Shown: piece after piece, positions 17,356 through 26,706 of the stretch
Position numbering within the stretch: the first letter of the stretch is position 1
Layout of the letters: every line of letters starts with the position of its first letter
Assembly: GCF_004364805.1 (NCBI RefSeq)
Contig: NZ_SOAP01000002.1
Coordinates: 1,054,001 to 1,118,000 of the forward strand
DNA: 64,000 nucleotides
Direction of reading: 5' to 3'
From: Pelagimonas phthalicica
GTDB taxonomy: Bacteria > Pseudomonadota > Alphaproteobacteria > Rhodobacterales > Rhodobacteraceae
Translations under genes and position numbers: made by a program
Notes under the pieces: model-generated
Seen by the model: only the letters and a program-made list of their open reading frames with translations
The model's database searches: none
What the model was told of the DNA's origin: nothing

Positions 17356-19830
17356 TCAAAAAGGCACGTCATCCGCCTCAGCCGCAGGCTTGATAAAGCG
17401 CGACACAACTTTCTTGATCCCGGCCTTTTCAAAGTGAATTTCGACCTTGTCGCCCTCGACATCAATCACTGCGCCATAGCCGAATTTCTGGTGAAACACC
17501 CGCTCACCAATCATAAAGGCCGCCACCGCCTGCATATCAATGACCGAGGCCTTGCTTTCGCGCGGCTGGCTGACCGGGCGTTCCGAGGCGCGCGCCTGCA
17601 AACGTTTCCAACCGGGGGAATTATAGCCGTCCGCCGCAGCCGCCCGCGCCTCAACCCCGGCTGACATGCTGGCACTTGGGGCCGCCGCGCCGTATCCGCC
17701 CCCATAAAGCCCCGGAGGTGTCAGCACCTCCACATGGTCCTCGGGCAGTTCATCGACAAAACGCGAGGGAAGTTGGCTTTGCCACTGCCCAAAGACACGC
17801 CGGTTGCCCGCAAAGGAAATCGTACAAACCTCTTCGGCCCGTGTGATGCCCACATAGGCCAGTCGGCGTTCTTCCTCTAACCCCTTGACCCCGCTTTCAT
17901 CCATGCTGCGCTGCGACGGGAACAGCCCATCTTCCCAGCCCGGCAGAAAGACGGCGGGAAATTCCAATCCCTTGGCGGCGTGCAACGTCATGATCGAGAC
18001 CTTGGCCCCACCATCGTCGCTGTCATTATCCATGACGAGCGCCACATGCTCCAAAAACCCTTGCAGGTTTTCAAAGCTTTCCAAGGCCTTGACCAGTTCC
18101 TTGAGGTTTTCCAACCGACCCGGAGCCTCGGGCGTTTTATCATTCTGCCACATGCCAGTGTAGCCGCTTTCGTCCAGAATGATCTGGGCCAGCTCCACAT
18201 GGCTGACTTCGGTTTTGGTCGGCTGAGGGGTCAACAGATCCTCAACCACCGCATCGCCATCCGCCGCCACCGTTGCGCGGGTCATGCGCCCCCAGCGCGC
18301 AATGTTGACCACCAATTCGCCCAGCGCTTTCGCGCCTTTCCCCTTGATCGCCCCCTGCTCCACCGCCAAGGTCGCGCCGTCCAACAGCGACACGCCGTTC
18401 TGACGGGCAATCATCTGAATGGTTTGCCGCGCTTTGTCGCCCAAACCACGCTTGGGCGTGTTCACAATGCGCTCGAACGCCAGGTCATCATCGGGCGAGG
18501 TGACGATGCGGAAATAGGCCATCGCATCACGGATCTCCATCCGCTCATAAAAGCGCGGGCCGCCAATAACCCGATAGGGCAGGCCAATGGTCAAGAACCG
18601 GTCTTCAAAGGCGCGCATCTGGTGCGAGGCCCGCACCAGGATCGCCATCTCATCCAGCCCCATGGCCCGCGCCCCACGCGTTCCCCGTTGCATGGATTCG
18701 ATTTCTTCACCGATCCAGCGCGCCTCTTCCTCGCCATCCCAATGGCCGATCAGTCGGACCTTTTCGCCATGCTCGGCCTCGGTCCACAGCTCTTTGCCCA
18801 GACGGTTGGAATTGCCCCGGATCACACCCGAGGCGGCGGCCAGGATATGCGGCGTCGAACGGTAATTCTGCTCCAACCGCACCACATGCGCGCCCTCAAA
18901 ATCCTTTTCAAAGCGCAGAATATTGCCCACCTCAGCCCCGCGCCAGCCATAGATCGACTGGTCATCATCGCCCACACAACAGATATTGCGGTGCCCCTGC
19001 GCCAAAAGCCGCAGCCAGAGATACTGGGCGACGTTGGTATCCTGATATTCATCCACCATGATGTAGCGGAACCAGTTCTGATATTTGCGCAAAATATCAG
19101 GATGTTGCTGAAAGATCGTGACCATGTGCAACAGCAGATCGCCAAAATCCACCGCGTTCAGCTCTAACAAGCGGCGCTGATACTGGTCATATAGCTCAAC
19201 CCCCTTGTTATTATAGGCATTGGCATCCGCACTCGGGACTTTGTCCGGCGTCAGCGCGCGGTTTTTCCATGCGTCAATGACCGAGGCAAGTTGACGGGCG
19301 GGCCAACGTTTGTCGTCAATCCCGGCGGCCTGAATCAACTGCTTGAGCAGTCGCAGCTGGTCGTCCGTGTCCAGAATGGTGAAATTGCTTTTGAGATGCA
19401 GCGACGGGGCCCCTTCGACCACCCCATCCTCATCATCATCATCAGCGCAGATCAGCTCCGCATGGCGGCGCAGCAATTTCACACAGATCGAGTGGAAGGT
19501 GCCAAGCCACGGCATCCCCTCGACCGTTTCGCCCAACATGCGCCCGACGCGGTTCTTCATCTCGCGCGCCGCTTTGTTGGTGAAGGTCACCGCCAGTATC
19601 TCATTCGGGCGGGCACGCCCGGTGTTGAGCAGATGCACGATCCGCGCGGTCAGGGCCTTGGTCTTGCCCGTGCCTGCCCCGGCCAACATCAAGACCGGAC
19701 CATCCATCGTCTCAACCGCCTGGCGCTGCGCCGGGTTGAGTTCATCCAAATAGGGGGCCGGACGCGCCGCCATGGCCCGCGCGGAAAGAGAAGCGCCCTC
19801 AAAGGCGTCCATATCGTCGAAACTGCTCAT
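17356..19830 (-). CDS. uvrD: UvrD/PcrA-type superfamily 1 DNA helicase
   Basis: An 824-residue helicase. Motifs in order: Q-motif LNPAQRQAVE, Walker A AGAGTGKTKALTARI, motif Ia TFTNKAAREMKNRV, Walker B DEYQDTN, motif III GDDDQSIYGWRGA, motif IV QNYRS, motif V TLHAAKGLEF and motif VI RRLAYVGITRAE. Motors of this class unwind DNA 3' to 5' in nucleotide excision repair, mismatch repair and removal of stalled proteins. The C-terminal tail after residue about 740 carries the PcrA/UvrD Tudor-like region (GERVFHQKFGYGAVIDVEGDKVEIHFEKAGIKKVVSRFI). It is probably a single-gene unit. Confidence 0.95.
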   Translation of the reverse strand: MSSFDDMDAFEGASLSARAMAARPAPYLDELNPAQRQAVETMDGPVLMLAGAGTGKTKALTARIVHLLNTGRARPNEILAVTFTNKAAREMKNRVGRMLGETVEGMPWLGTFHSICVKLLRRHAELICADDDDEDGVVEGAPSLHLKSNFTILDTDDQLRLLKQLIQAAGIDDKRWPARQLASVIDAWKNRALTPDKVPSADANAYNNKGVELYDQYQRRLLELNAVDFGDLLLHMVTIFQQHPDILRKYQNWFRYIMVDEYQDTNVAQYLWLRLLAQGHRNICCVGDDDQSIYGWRGAEVGNILRFEKDFEGAHVVRLEQNYRSTPHILAAASGVIRGNSNRLGKELWTEAEHGEKVRLIGHWDGEEEARWIGEEIESMQRGTRGARAMGLDEMAILVRASHQMRAFEDRFLTIGLPYRVIGGPRFYERMEIRDAMAYFRIVTSPDDDLAFERIVNTPKRGLGDKARQTIQMIARQNGVSLLDGATLAVEQGAIKGKGAKALGELVVNIARWGRMTRATVAADGDAVVEDLLTPQPTKTEVSHVELAQIILDESGYTGMWQNDKTPEAPGRLENLKELVKALESFENLQGFLEHVALVMDNDSDDGGAKVSIMTLHAAKGLEFPAVFLPGWEDGLFPSQRSMDESGVKGLEEERRLAYVGITRAEEVCTISFAGNRRVFGQWQSQLPSRFVDELPEDHVEVLTPPGLYGGGYGAAAPSASMSAGVEARAAAADGYNSPGWKRLQARASERPVSQPRESKASVIDMQAVAAFMIGERVFHQKFGYGAVIDVEGDKVEIHFEKAGIKKVVSRFIKPAAEADDVPF

Positions 19831-19913
19831 GGCGCGAGTTTACAGAAACCCTGCGTCCTTGGGAAGCCGTGTTCGCACTATGTTCGCCAAGTGATTTGTG
19901 GCGCTTATCCGGG

Positions 19914-20375
19914 TTACGCGGCCCGCGCCGATTGGAATACGGGGGTGCGGCTGGGCATCACACGTGGCAGCACCGGTTCAACGTCAAAGCCTGACACAAC
20001 TGTGCGTTCCGCCAATGAGGCCAGCGCCAGTTTCGCCGCCAGACGCGGGGCGACATCATGGCCCAAAACACAGTGCACCGATTGATAAGCCTTTGTCATG
20101 CTTTCGGTATCTTCTGCCACATCCTGAGTGAGCAACAGGGTCACCAACTGTTCATTACGCGCCTCAGCGAGATCGAGCAGACGCGCCCGTGGCGAGCCGT
20201 CATTTGGCGCCATCGGCCCGGCATCCATTACGAACACATCCACCAATGAGCGCCGCAGACAGGTCTGAGCCACACGCGCGCTGCCCGTTCCCGTGACCTG
20301 CAAACCTGCTTCCAGAAAGGCGATCATGGTGTTGTTCAAACGGTCCATCTGAGTATCGACAATCAGACAATGCAT
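19914..20375 (-). CDS. Degenerate response-regulator receiver protein
   Basis: A 153-residue stand-alone protein with the fold pattern of a CheY-like receiver: MHCLIVDTQMDRLNN for strand 1 and VDVFVMDAGPMAPNDG around a putative phospho-acceptor Asp51. Only one of the two usual N-terminal acidic residues is present (Asp7, then Thr), and the conserved Lys before strand 5 is not evident, so phosphorylation may be lost. The ATG at 20375 follows GGGAGC; a GTG at 20399 is less likely. It is divergent from the hydroxy-acid oxidase gene. No cognate kinase is nearby. Confidence 0.55.
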   Translation of the reverse strand: MHCLIVDTQMDRLNNTMIAFLEAGLQVTGTGSARVAQTCLRRSLVDVFVMDAGPMAPNDGSPRARLLDLAEARNEQLVTLLLTQDVAEDTESMTKAYQSVHCVLGHDVAPRLAAKLALASLAERTVVSGFDVEPVLPRVMPSRTPVFQSARAA

Positions 20376-20495
20376 GGTTTGCTCCCTCGTTTCTGACACG
20401 ACTCACTTTGCGTCAAAATCACTTAAAATTGGATGAACTCGGGTAAGGCTTCGGAAAGGCTGGACAGTTGCCGGGAATGGCGCGCAAATGCGGTC

Positions 20496-21632
20496 ATGGA
20501 TCTTGACCTTTCATACCCGGCCATTAGCGATCTGCGCCGCCGCGCCCGCCGTCGCATTCCGCATTTCGCCTTTGAGTATCTCGACAGCGCGACCGGGGCC
20601 GAGTTGCAGGCCCAGCGCAATCGCGACGCGTTGGATGCGGTGCTGTTCATGCCTGACATATTAAAGGGTCCGCAGCAGCCGGTGTTTGAGACCTCCTTTT
20701 TGGGGCAGACCTATACCCGCCCCTTTGGCATTGCTCCGGTCGGTATGTCCGGCCTGATGTGGCCGGGGATGGAGGCCATTCTGGCGCGTTATGCGCAAGA
20801 GGCGCGCATTCCCTATGGGCTGTCAACCGTTGCAACCCGGCTGCCTGAAGAGATCGGGCCATTGGCCGGTGACATGGGCTGGTTTCAGCTCTATTGCCCC
20901 GCAGATCCCGAAATCCGCCGCGATATGCTGCGCCGCGCCCGCAAGGCCGGGTTTACCAAGCTGGTTTTCACAGTCGATGTCCCCGATGATTCCCGGCGCG
21001 AACGCCAGCGCCGTGCCAAGCTGACTTTGCCGCCCAAAATCACGCCGCGCGTCATTTGGGAGGTGCTGACCCATCCGCTTTGGTCTTTGGGCACATTGCA
21101 AACGGGCGCGCCACGTCTGCGCCTGCCCGAAAGCTATGTAGACACCACCCAGGCCCGGTCGTCCTTGCACCATGCCGGACATATCATTCGCGGCACCCCG
21201 GATTGGGACACCCTGTCGGCCCTGCGCGAAGAATGGCCCGGTGATTTGATCGTCAAAGGGGTCCTTTGTACGGATGCCGCGCAACGGTTGGTCAAGGCCG
21301 GGGTTGATGCCCTTTGGGTGTCCAACCATACCGGACGCCAATTTGAGCCCGGTCCGGCCTCAATTCACATGCTCCCGAAAATCCGCGCTGCGGTTGGGCC
21401 GGATGTCCCGCTGCTCTTTGACAGTGGCATCGCCTCAGGCATGGACATCCTGCGCGCCCTCGCCCTGGGGGCGGATTTCGTCATGCTTGGGCGGGCCTGG
21501 CATTATGCGGTTGCCGCATTGGGCTCTGCCGGACCGGCCCATCTGACACATATCCTGAGCGAGGATATGAAATTGAATATGGCGCAGATCGGTGTGGAGC
21601 GGTTTGAGCAGCTTTCAGAGCGCCTGATTTAG
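20496..21632 (+). CDS. FMN-dependent alpha-hydroxy-acid oxidase/dehydrogenase
   Basis: About 378 residues from the ATG at 20496, where the family signature begins (YPAISDLRRRARRRIPHFAFEYLDSATG). Later motifs are PFGIAPVGMSGLMWPG, GWFQLYCPADPE, the FMN-contacting lysine in LIVKGVLCTDAA, the catalytic histidine in WVSNHTGRQFEPG, and LFDSGIASGMDILRALALGADFVMLGRAW. The usual text at the catalytic site is SNHGGRQ, so HTGRQ is a small variation. Members oxidise lactate, glycolate, mandelate or similar; the substrate is not certain. An upstream ATG at 20433 in the same frame is possible. Confidence 0.85.
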   Translation: MDLDLSYPAISDLRRRARRRIPHFAFEYLDSATGAELQAQRNRDALDAVLFMPDILKGPQQPVFETSFLGQTYTRPFGIAPVGMSGLMWPGMEAILARYAQEARIPYGLSTVATRLPEEIGPLAGDMGWFQLYCPADPEIRRDMLRRARKAGFTKLVFTVDVPDDSRRERQRRAKLTLPPKITPRVIWEVLTHPLWSLGTLQTGAPRLRLPESYVDTTQARSSLHHAGHIIRGTPDWDTLSALREEWPGDLIVKGVLCTDAAQRLVKAGVDALWVSNHTGRQFEPGPASIHMLPKIRAAVGPDVPLLFDSGIASGMDILRALALGADFVMLGRAWHYAVAALGSAGPAHLTHILSEDMKLNMAQIGVERFEQLSERLI

Positions 21633-21670
21633 TAAACATGATAATTGGTCACAGGACCTTACCAATACCG

Positions 21671-21770
21671 ACTCATTGCGAATCCAACAAAAAATAGACG
21701 AATCCTTTGCGATCAATGAGTTTGCAACGATTGCAAATATTTCCCAAACGCATAGCAAATTTTGCAAATT
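21671..21770. promoter_or_regulatory. Cluster of TTTGCAAA-type sites upstream of pyc
   Basis: The 319-base space before pyc holds several matches to one motif: TTTGCGA at 21706, TTTGCAA at 21721 and TTGCAAA at 21731 (an inverted pair with a 3-base spacer), GCAAA at 21755 and the full palindrome TTTGCAAA at 21761. CTCATTG (21672) and CAATGAG (21714) are also inverted. The same motif family lies in front of the ScfR gene at 289-327. Control of pyc by an ScfR protein is an inference. The remaining bases up to 21951 show only the ribosome-binding site CTGGAGGA. Confidence 0.5.
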
Positions 21771-21951
21771 ATTAATTTGGGACAGCAATACTGACGTAAA
21801 AATGCGCATTTTTAGCGCTAAACTGTCGCTTCCCGATTGCTATCTCGAAACTCCATGCTGATAAATCGCCGCATCGCGGCAAGCGGGGCGTGTCACAAGG
21901 ATGCGAGTTCCGACCCCTGCCCACCCTTTAAAGTCTGGAGGACCCATCCTT

Positions 21952-24900
21952 ATGACCACCACCTTCCAAAAGATCCTTATTGCCAACCGTGGCGAGATTG
22001 CGATCCGTGTGATGCGCGCGGCCAATGAGATGGGGAAGAAAACGGTTGCGGTTTATGCCGAGGAGGACAAGCTTGGCCTGCACCGTTTCAAGGCGGACGA
22101 AGCCTATAAGATCGGTGAAGGCATGGGGCCGGTCGCAGCTTACCTGAGCATCGAGGAAATCATCCGCGTTGCCAAGGAAAGCGGCGCAGACGCGATTCAC
22201 CCAGGTTACGGCCTGCTCTCTGAGAACCCGGATTTTGTTGACGCCTGCGAGGCCAATGGCATCACCTTTATCGGCCCCAAAGCCGCCACCATGCGCGCCC
22301 TGGGCGACAAGGCCAGCGCCCGTAAGGTGGCCATTGAGGCAGGCGTTCCGGTCATCCCGGCCACCGAAGTGCTGGGCGATGACATGGATGCGATCAAGAA
22401 AGAAGCCGAAGAGATCGGCTTCCCTCTGATGCTCAAAGCCTCCTGGGGTGGCGGCGGTCGCGGTATGCGCCCGATTGAAAACGCCGACGAGCTGCCCGAA
22501 AAGGTCATGGAAGGCCGCCGCGAGGCCGAAGCCGCATTCGGTAATGGCGAAGGTTATCTGGAAAAGATGATCACCCGCGCCCGCCATGTCGAAGTCCAGA
22601 TCCTCGGCGACAAGATGGGCAATATCTATCACCTTTATGAGCGCGACTGCTCGGTCCAGCGCCGCAACCAAAAAGTGGTTGAACGCGCCCCGGCCCCCTA
22701 TCTCTCCGAAGCCCAGCGCGAAGAAATCTGCGAATTGGGTCGCAAGATCACTGCGCATGTGAACTATGAATGCGCCGGGACCGTTGAATTCCTGATGGAT
22801 ATGAACACCGGCAAGTTCTACTTCATCGAGGTGAACCCGCGTGTTCAGGTGGAACACACCGTTACCGAAGAAGTCACCGGTATCGACATCGTTCAGGCGC
22901 AAATCCTGATCGCCGAGGGCAAATCCCTGGCCGAGGCCACCGGCAAATCCAGCCAGTATGACATCCGCCTGAACGGCCATGCTTTGCAGACCCGTGTGAC
23001 CACCGAGGATCCGCAAAACAACTTCATCCCCGATTACGGCCGCATCACGGCCTATCGCTCGGCCACTGGCATGGGCATCCGTCTCGACGGCGGCACCGCC
23101 TATGCGGGCGGGGTGATCACACGTTACTATGACAGCCTGCTGACCAAGGTCACCGCCTGGGCACCGACCCCCGAAAAGGCGATCAAACGCATGGACCGCG
23201 CGCTGCGTGAATTCCGTGTGCGCGGTGTCTCGACCAACATCGCCTTTGTTGAGAACCTGCTCAAGCACCCGACCTTCCTCAACAACCAATACACCACCAA
23301 ATTCATCGACACGACGCCCGAGCTGTTCCAGTTTGCCAAACGTCGTGACCGCGGCACCAAGGTCCTGACCTATATCGCCGATATCACTGTGAATGGTCAC
23401 CCCGAGGTCGAAGGCCGCGCCAAGCCCGCCGCCGACCTCAAACCAGCCCGTTGCCCGCAGCTGCGCGCCGACGCACCTGCGCCGGGCACCAAGACCTTGC
23501 TTGAGGAAAAAGGCCCGCAGGCCGTTGCCGATTGGCTGAGCAATCAAAAGCAGCTGCTGATCACCGACACCACCATGCGTGACGGTCACCAGTCTCTGCT
23601 GGCCACCCGGATGCGGTCGATCGACATGATCGGCGCGGCCCCGGCCTATGCCCATAACCTGCCGCAACTGTTTAGCGTCGAATGCTGGGGCGGTGCGACC
23701 TTTGATGTGGCTTACCGCTTCTTGCAGGAATGCCCCTGGCAGCGCCTGCGTGACCTGCGCGCCCGCATGCCCAATGTCATGACCCAGATGCTGCTGCGCG
23801 GGGCCAATGGGGTTGGCTACACCAACTACCCAGACAACGTGGTGCAGTTCTTTGTCAAACAGGCGGCGGAAACTGGCGTTGACGTCTTCCGCGTCTTTGA
23901 CAGCCTGAACTGGGTTGAAAACATGCGCGTCGCCATGGACGCCGTGCTGGATACCGGTCGCGTGCTCGAAGGCACGATCTGCTATACCGGCGACATCCTC
24001 GACCCGGATCGCGCCAAATATGACCTGAAATACTATGTCGCTATGGGCCAAGAGCTGAAGGCCGCTGGTGCGCATGTTCTGGGTCTGAAGGATATGGCAG
24101 GCTTGCTCAAAGCTTCGGCTGCGCGTCCGCTGGTCAAAGCCCTCAAGGAAGAGGTCGGCTTGCCGATCCACTTCCACACCCACGACACCTCTGGTGCCTC
24201 CATTGCCACCATCCTTGCCGCCGCCGATGCGGGTGTGGATGTGGTCGATGCGGCGATGGACAGCTTCTCGGGCAACACATCGCAGCCGACATTGGGTTCG
24301 ATTGTTGAGGCCCTGCGCCATACCGAACGCGACACCGGCCTGGATATCGGGGCGATCCGCGAGGTCTCAAACTATTTTGAGGCCGTACGTGGCCAATACG
24401 CCGCCTTTGAAACCGGTCAGCAGGCCCCCGCCTCCGAGGTCTATCTGCACGAAATGCCCGGCGGTCAGTTCACCAACCTCAAGGCGCAGGCACGCTCCAT
24501 GGGGCTTGAGGAACGCTGGCACGAGGTCGCCCAGACCTATGCGGATGTGAACCACATGTTCGGCGATATCGTCAAAGTGACCCCGTCGTCGAAGGTGGTT
24601 GGTGACATGGCGCTGATGATGGTGTCCCAAGGGCTTGACCGCGATCAGGTCGAAGATCCCAAAACCGATGTCAGCTTCCCTGACTCGGTCATCGACATGA
24701 TGAAGGGCAATCTGGGTCAACCTCCGGGCGGCTGGCCCAAGAAGATCCAGAAAAAGATCCTCAAGGATGAGAAAGCCTTTAGCGACCGTCCGGGCCTACA
24801 CGCCGCCCCGGTCGATATCGAAGAAACCCGCCTGACCCTGCAAAAGGAGCTTGAGGGCAAAGCGGTCGATGACGAGGATCTGAACGGTTACCTCATGTAT

Positions 24901-25398
24901 CCCAAGGTCTTCCTCGATTACATGGGCCGCCACCGCACCTATGGTCCGGTCCGCGTATTGCCCACCAGCACCTTCTTTTATGGGATGAAACCCGGCGAAG
25001 AGATCGAGGCCGAAATTGATCCGGGCAAGACCCTGGAAATCCGCCTGCAAGCCATTGGTGAGACGGATGAAAAGGGCGAGGTCAAAGTGTTCTTCGAACT
25101 CAACGGCCAGCCCCGTACCATCCGCGTACCAAACCGCAAGGTGGCCGCAGAAACCGTTGCACGGCCCAAGGCGGACCCGGGCAATGAAGGTCATATCGGC
25201 GCACCAATGCCCGGCGTTGTCGCCTCGGTCGCGGTCACGGCCGGTCAGAAAGTCTGCGAAGGTGACCTGCTGCTGACCATCGAAGCGATGAAGATGGAGA
25301 CCGGTCTGCACGCGGAACGCGACGCCGTTGTCAGCGCCGTCCACGTCCAGCCCGGCGGCCAAATCGACGCCAAAGACCTGCTGATCGAGCTGGGTTAA
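21952..25398 (+). CDS. pyc: Pyruvate carboxylase
   Basis: A 1148-residue biotin enzyme with all domains on one chain. The biotin carboxylase part covers residues about 1-455 (KILIANRGEIAIRVMRAA, the ATP loop WGGGGRGMRP, and EVNPRVQVEHTVTEE). The carboxyltransferase barrel follows (TTMRDGHQSLLATR at about 540), and the C-terminus is a biotin carrier domain with the biotinyl-lysine in EAMKMETGL. It makes oxaloacetate from pyruvate, bicarbonate and ATP, refilling the TCA cycle. The ATG at 21952 follows CTGGAGGA. In Rhodobacterales this enzyme is central to growth on C3 compounds. Confidence 0.97.
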   Translation: MTTTFQKILIANRGEIAIRVMRAANEMGKKTVAVYAEEDKLGLHRFKADEAYKIGEGMGPVAAYLSIEEIIRVAKESGADAIHPGYGLLSENPDFVDACEANGITFIGPKAATMRALGDKASARKVAIEAGVPVIPATEVLGDDMDAIKKEAEEIGFPLMLKASWGGGGRGMRPIENADELPEKVMEGRREAEAAFGNGEGYLEKMITRARHVEVQILGDKMGNIYHLYERDCSVQRRNQKVVERAPAPYLSEAQREEICELGRKITAHVNYECAGTVEFLMDMNTGKFYFIEVNPRVQVEHTVTEEVTGIDIVQAQILIAEGKSLAEATGKSSQYDIRLNGHALQTRVTTEDPQNNFIPDYGRITAYRSATGMGIRLDGGTAYAGGVITRYYDSLLTKVTAWAPTPEKAIKRMDRALREFRVRGVSTNIAFVENLLKHPTFLNNQYTTKFIDTTPELFQFAKRRDRGTKVLTYIADITVNGHPEVEGRAKPAADLKPARCPQLRADAPAPGTKTLLEEKGPQAVADWLSNQKQLLITDTTMRDGHQSLLATRMRSIDMIGAAPAYAHNLPQLFSVECWGGATFDVAYRFLQECPWQRLRDLRARMPNVMTQMLLRGANGVGYTNYPDNVVQFFVKQAAETGVDVFRVFDSLNWVENMRVAMDAVLDTGRVLEGTICYTGDILDPDRAKYDLKYYVAMGQELKAAGAHVLGLKDMAGLLKASAARPLVKALKEEVGLPIHFHTHDTSGASIATILAAADAGVDVVDAAMDSFSGNTSQPTLGSIVEALRHTERDTGLDIGAIREVSNYFEAVRGQYAAFETGQQAPASEVYLHEMPGGQFTNLKAQARSMGLEERWHEVAQTYADVNHMFGDIVKVTPSSKVVGDMALMMVSQGLDRDQVEDPKTDVSFPDSVIDMMKGNLGQPPGGWPKKIQKKILKDEKAFSDRPGLHAAPVDIEETRLTLQKELEGKAVDDEDLNGYLMYPKVFLDYMGRHRTYGPVRVLPTSTFFYGMKPGEEIEAEIDPGKTLEIRLQAIGETDEKGEVKVFFELNGQPRTIRVPNRKVAAETVARPKADPGNEGHIGAPMPGVVASVAVTAGQKVCEGDLLLTIEAMKMETGLHAERDAVVSAVHVQPGGQIDAKDLLIELG

Positions 25399-25401
25399 CA
25401 C

Positions 25402-25908
25402 ATGCCGGTGCTGCGCATAGCTGTGAGTATCGGCCTTGTCTGGGCCGGCTCTCTCAGCGATGCGCAGCACCGCGACACTTGCCATACTGCAGATGATGCA
25501 GAGTTAAACGCCGCGACCGACCGCGCGCGTGAGACCTTGGATTTGGCGTTGCGCAATGTGATTGGCCCAGACGGGCAACCGCCAGAATTCGGTTTTTCAC
25601 TGACGGTCGCGTTTCCGGTGCCAAAAGACGACCTGACACGCGAATGGCTTGGCGTCGACCGCGTCACACGTGATGGCGACACATTCATAGGCTTCCTTGG
25701 CGATGCTCCCGAACTTTTGGACACAAAAATTCAGGATAAGGTCACCTTCCCAATCTACTGGATTTGCGATTGGACTTTTTCTGGCAAAGGCGGCAAATGG
25801 TATGGCGCTTATAGATCACGGGTCTTGATCGCACGTCGCCCAGAGAATGATCAAGATTGGCTCTGGGAGATGGTTTCCGAAACCCCGATCCCATGGGACT
25901 GGCAATGA
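25402..25908 (+). CDS. DUF2314 protein, probably exported (paralogue 1)
   Basis: A 168-residue protein with a weak N-terminal signal (MPVLRIAVSIGLVWAGSLSDA) followed by a DUF2314-type domain: FSLTVAFPVP, EWLGVDRVTRDGDTFIGFLGDAP, VTFPIYWICDWTFSGKGGKWYGAYRSRVLIA. A paralogue lies at 26707-27237 with the same order of elements. It starts three bases after pyc, and its stop overlaps the start of the LysE gene (ATGA), so the three genes are probably one transcript. Function of the family is unknown. Confidence 0.65.
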   Translation: MPVLRIAVSIGLVWAGSLSDAQHRDTCHTADDAELNAATDRARETLDLALRNVIGPDGQPPEFGFSLTVAFPVPKDDLTREWLGVDRVTRDGDTFIGFLGDAPELLDTKIQDKVTFPIYWICDWTFSGKGGKWYGAYRSRVLIARRPENDQDWLWEMVSETPIPWDWQ

Positions 25909-26528
25909 CACTTACCCTCTACCTCGTCTTCATCCTGACCGTTTTCATCGTCATGATCACCCCCGGCCCCTCGGTCATGGTCGCGGTGGTGCATGGGATG
26001 CGCTATGGCTGGCAGCGGGTGATCTGGGTGGGTCTTGGCGACATTTCCGCCAATTTTCTGCAGATGATCGCCGCCGTCGCGGGGCTTGGCCTGATCCTGC
26101 AGACCTCTGCCTATGCGTTTTTCGTGATCAAGGCTGCGGGCGTGCTCTATCTGCTTTGGCTCGGGATCAAACTTTTGCGCTCCAAAGCCGCCTTTGGAGT
26201 TGGTGCCCAGGCCCAGGCCGCCCCGCGCCCCTGGCACTGGCATTACCGCCAAGGCTTCATCGTCGCAGGCACCAGCCCCAAGGCCATCCTGTTCTACGGG
26301 GCGTTGTTCCCGCAATTCCTGTCGCCCGATCTGCCGCTAGCGCCGCAATTCGCACTGCTGGCCCTCACCTGCGCCCTGATCGATTTCGCCATCATCCTCG
26401 CCTATGGCTGGGTCGCCGACCAAGGCGGCAGCAAGCTCAGCCAATCCGGCCTCGGCGCGTGGATCAACAAGATCAGCGGTGGCATGATGCTGGGCGCGGC
26501 GGGTCTTATGGCCAGCCTGCAACGCTAG
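25905..26528 (+). CDS. LysE-family amino acid exporter
   Basis: A 207-residue inner-membrane protein with about six hydrophobic helices and the LysE/RhtB signature TPGPSVMVAVVHGMRYGWQR near residue 20, plus KAAGVLYLLWLGIKLLRS and the later SPKAILFYGALFPQF. Such proteins export amino acids or homoserine lactones. The ATG at 25905 overlaps the stop of the DUF2314 gene by four bases, which indicates translational coupling. Substrate unknown. Confidence 0.9.
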   Translation: MTLTLYLVFILTVFIVMITPGPSVMVAVVHGMRYGWQRVIWVGLGDISANFLQMIAAVAGLGLILQTSAYAFFVIKAAGVLYLLWLGIKLLRSKAAFGVGAQAQAAPRPWHWHYRQGFIVAGTSPKAILFYGALFPQFLSPDLPLAPQFALLALTCALIDFAIILAYGWVADQGGSKLSQSGLGAWINKISGGMMLGAAGLMASLQR

Positions 26529-26571
26529 CCCCCAAGATCAATCACATCGCTCCCAGGCAAACAACCCTGCG

Positions 26572-26640
26572 CTTCTTTGGGCCAAAAAGCATCCCGGGGA
26601 GTCTCAAGCTTGCTTGAGACGGGGCAGCGCCCCCTTCCCC
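26572..26640 (+). repeat. Dispersed 3'-end element, copy B
   Basis: CTTCTTTGGGCC, AAAAAGCATCCCGGGGA, the hairpin GTCTCAAG-cttg-CTTGAGAC (26601-26620) and the GC-rich arm GGGGCAGCGCCCCC. It lies 43 bases after the LysE stop, pointing away from it. The hairpin sequence differs completely from the other copies but keeps its pairing. Confidence 0.8.
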
Positions 26641-26706
26641 CATTGCACCAGAACGCATCAGCCCATATCGTGAAGCCAACACACCTTTTCTTGGAAAGCT
26701 CTTTCA

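Noticed and set aside
17980-19167. Long + strand open frame across uvrD
   Set aside because: Antisense shadow of the helicase, whose motifs are all intact.
21928-24321. A 797-codon open frame on the minus strand inside pyc
   Set aside because: It is fully antisense to a clear pyruvate carboxylase and arises from the high GC third positions. No recognisable domain.
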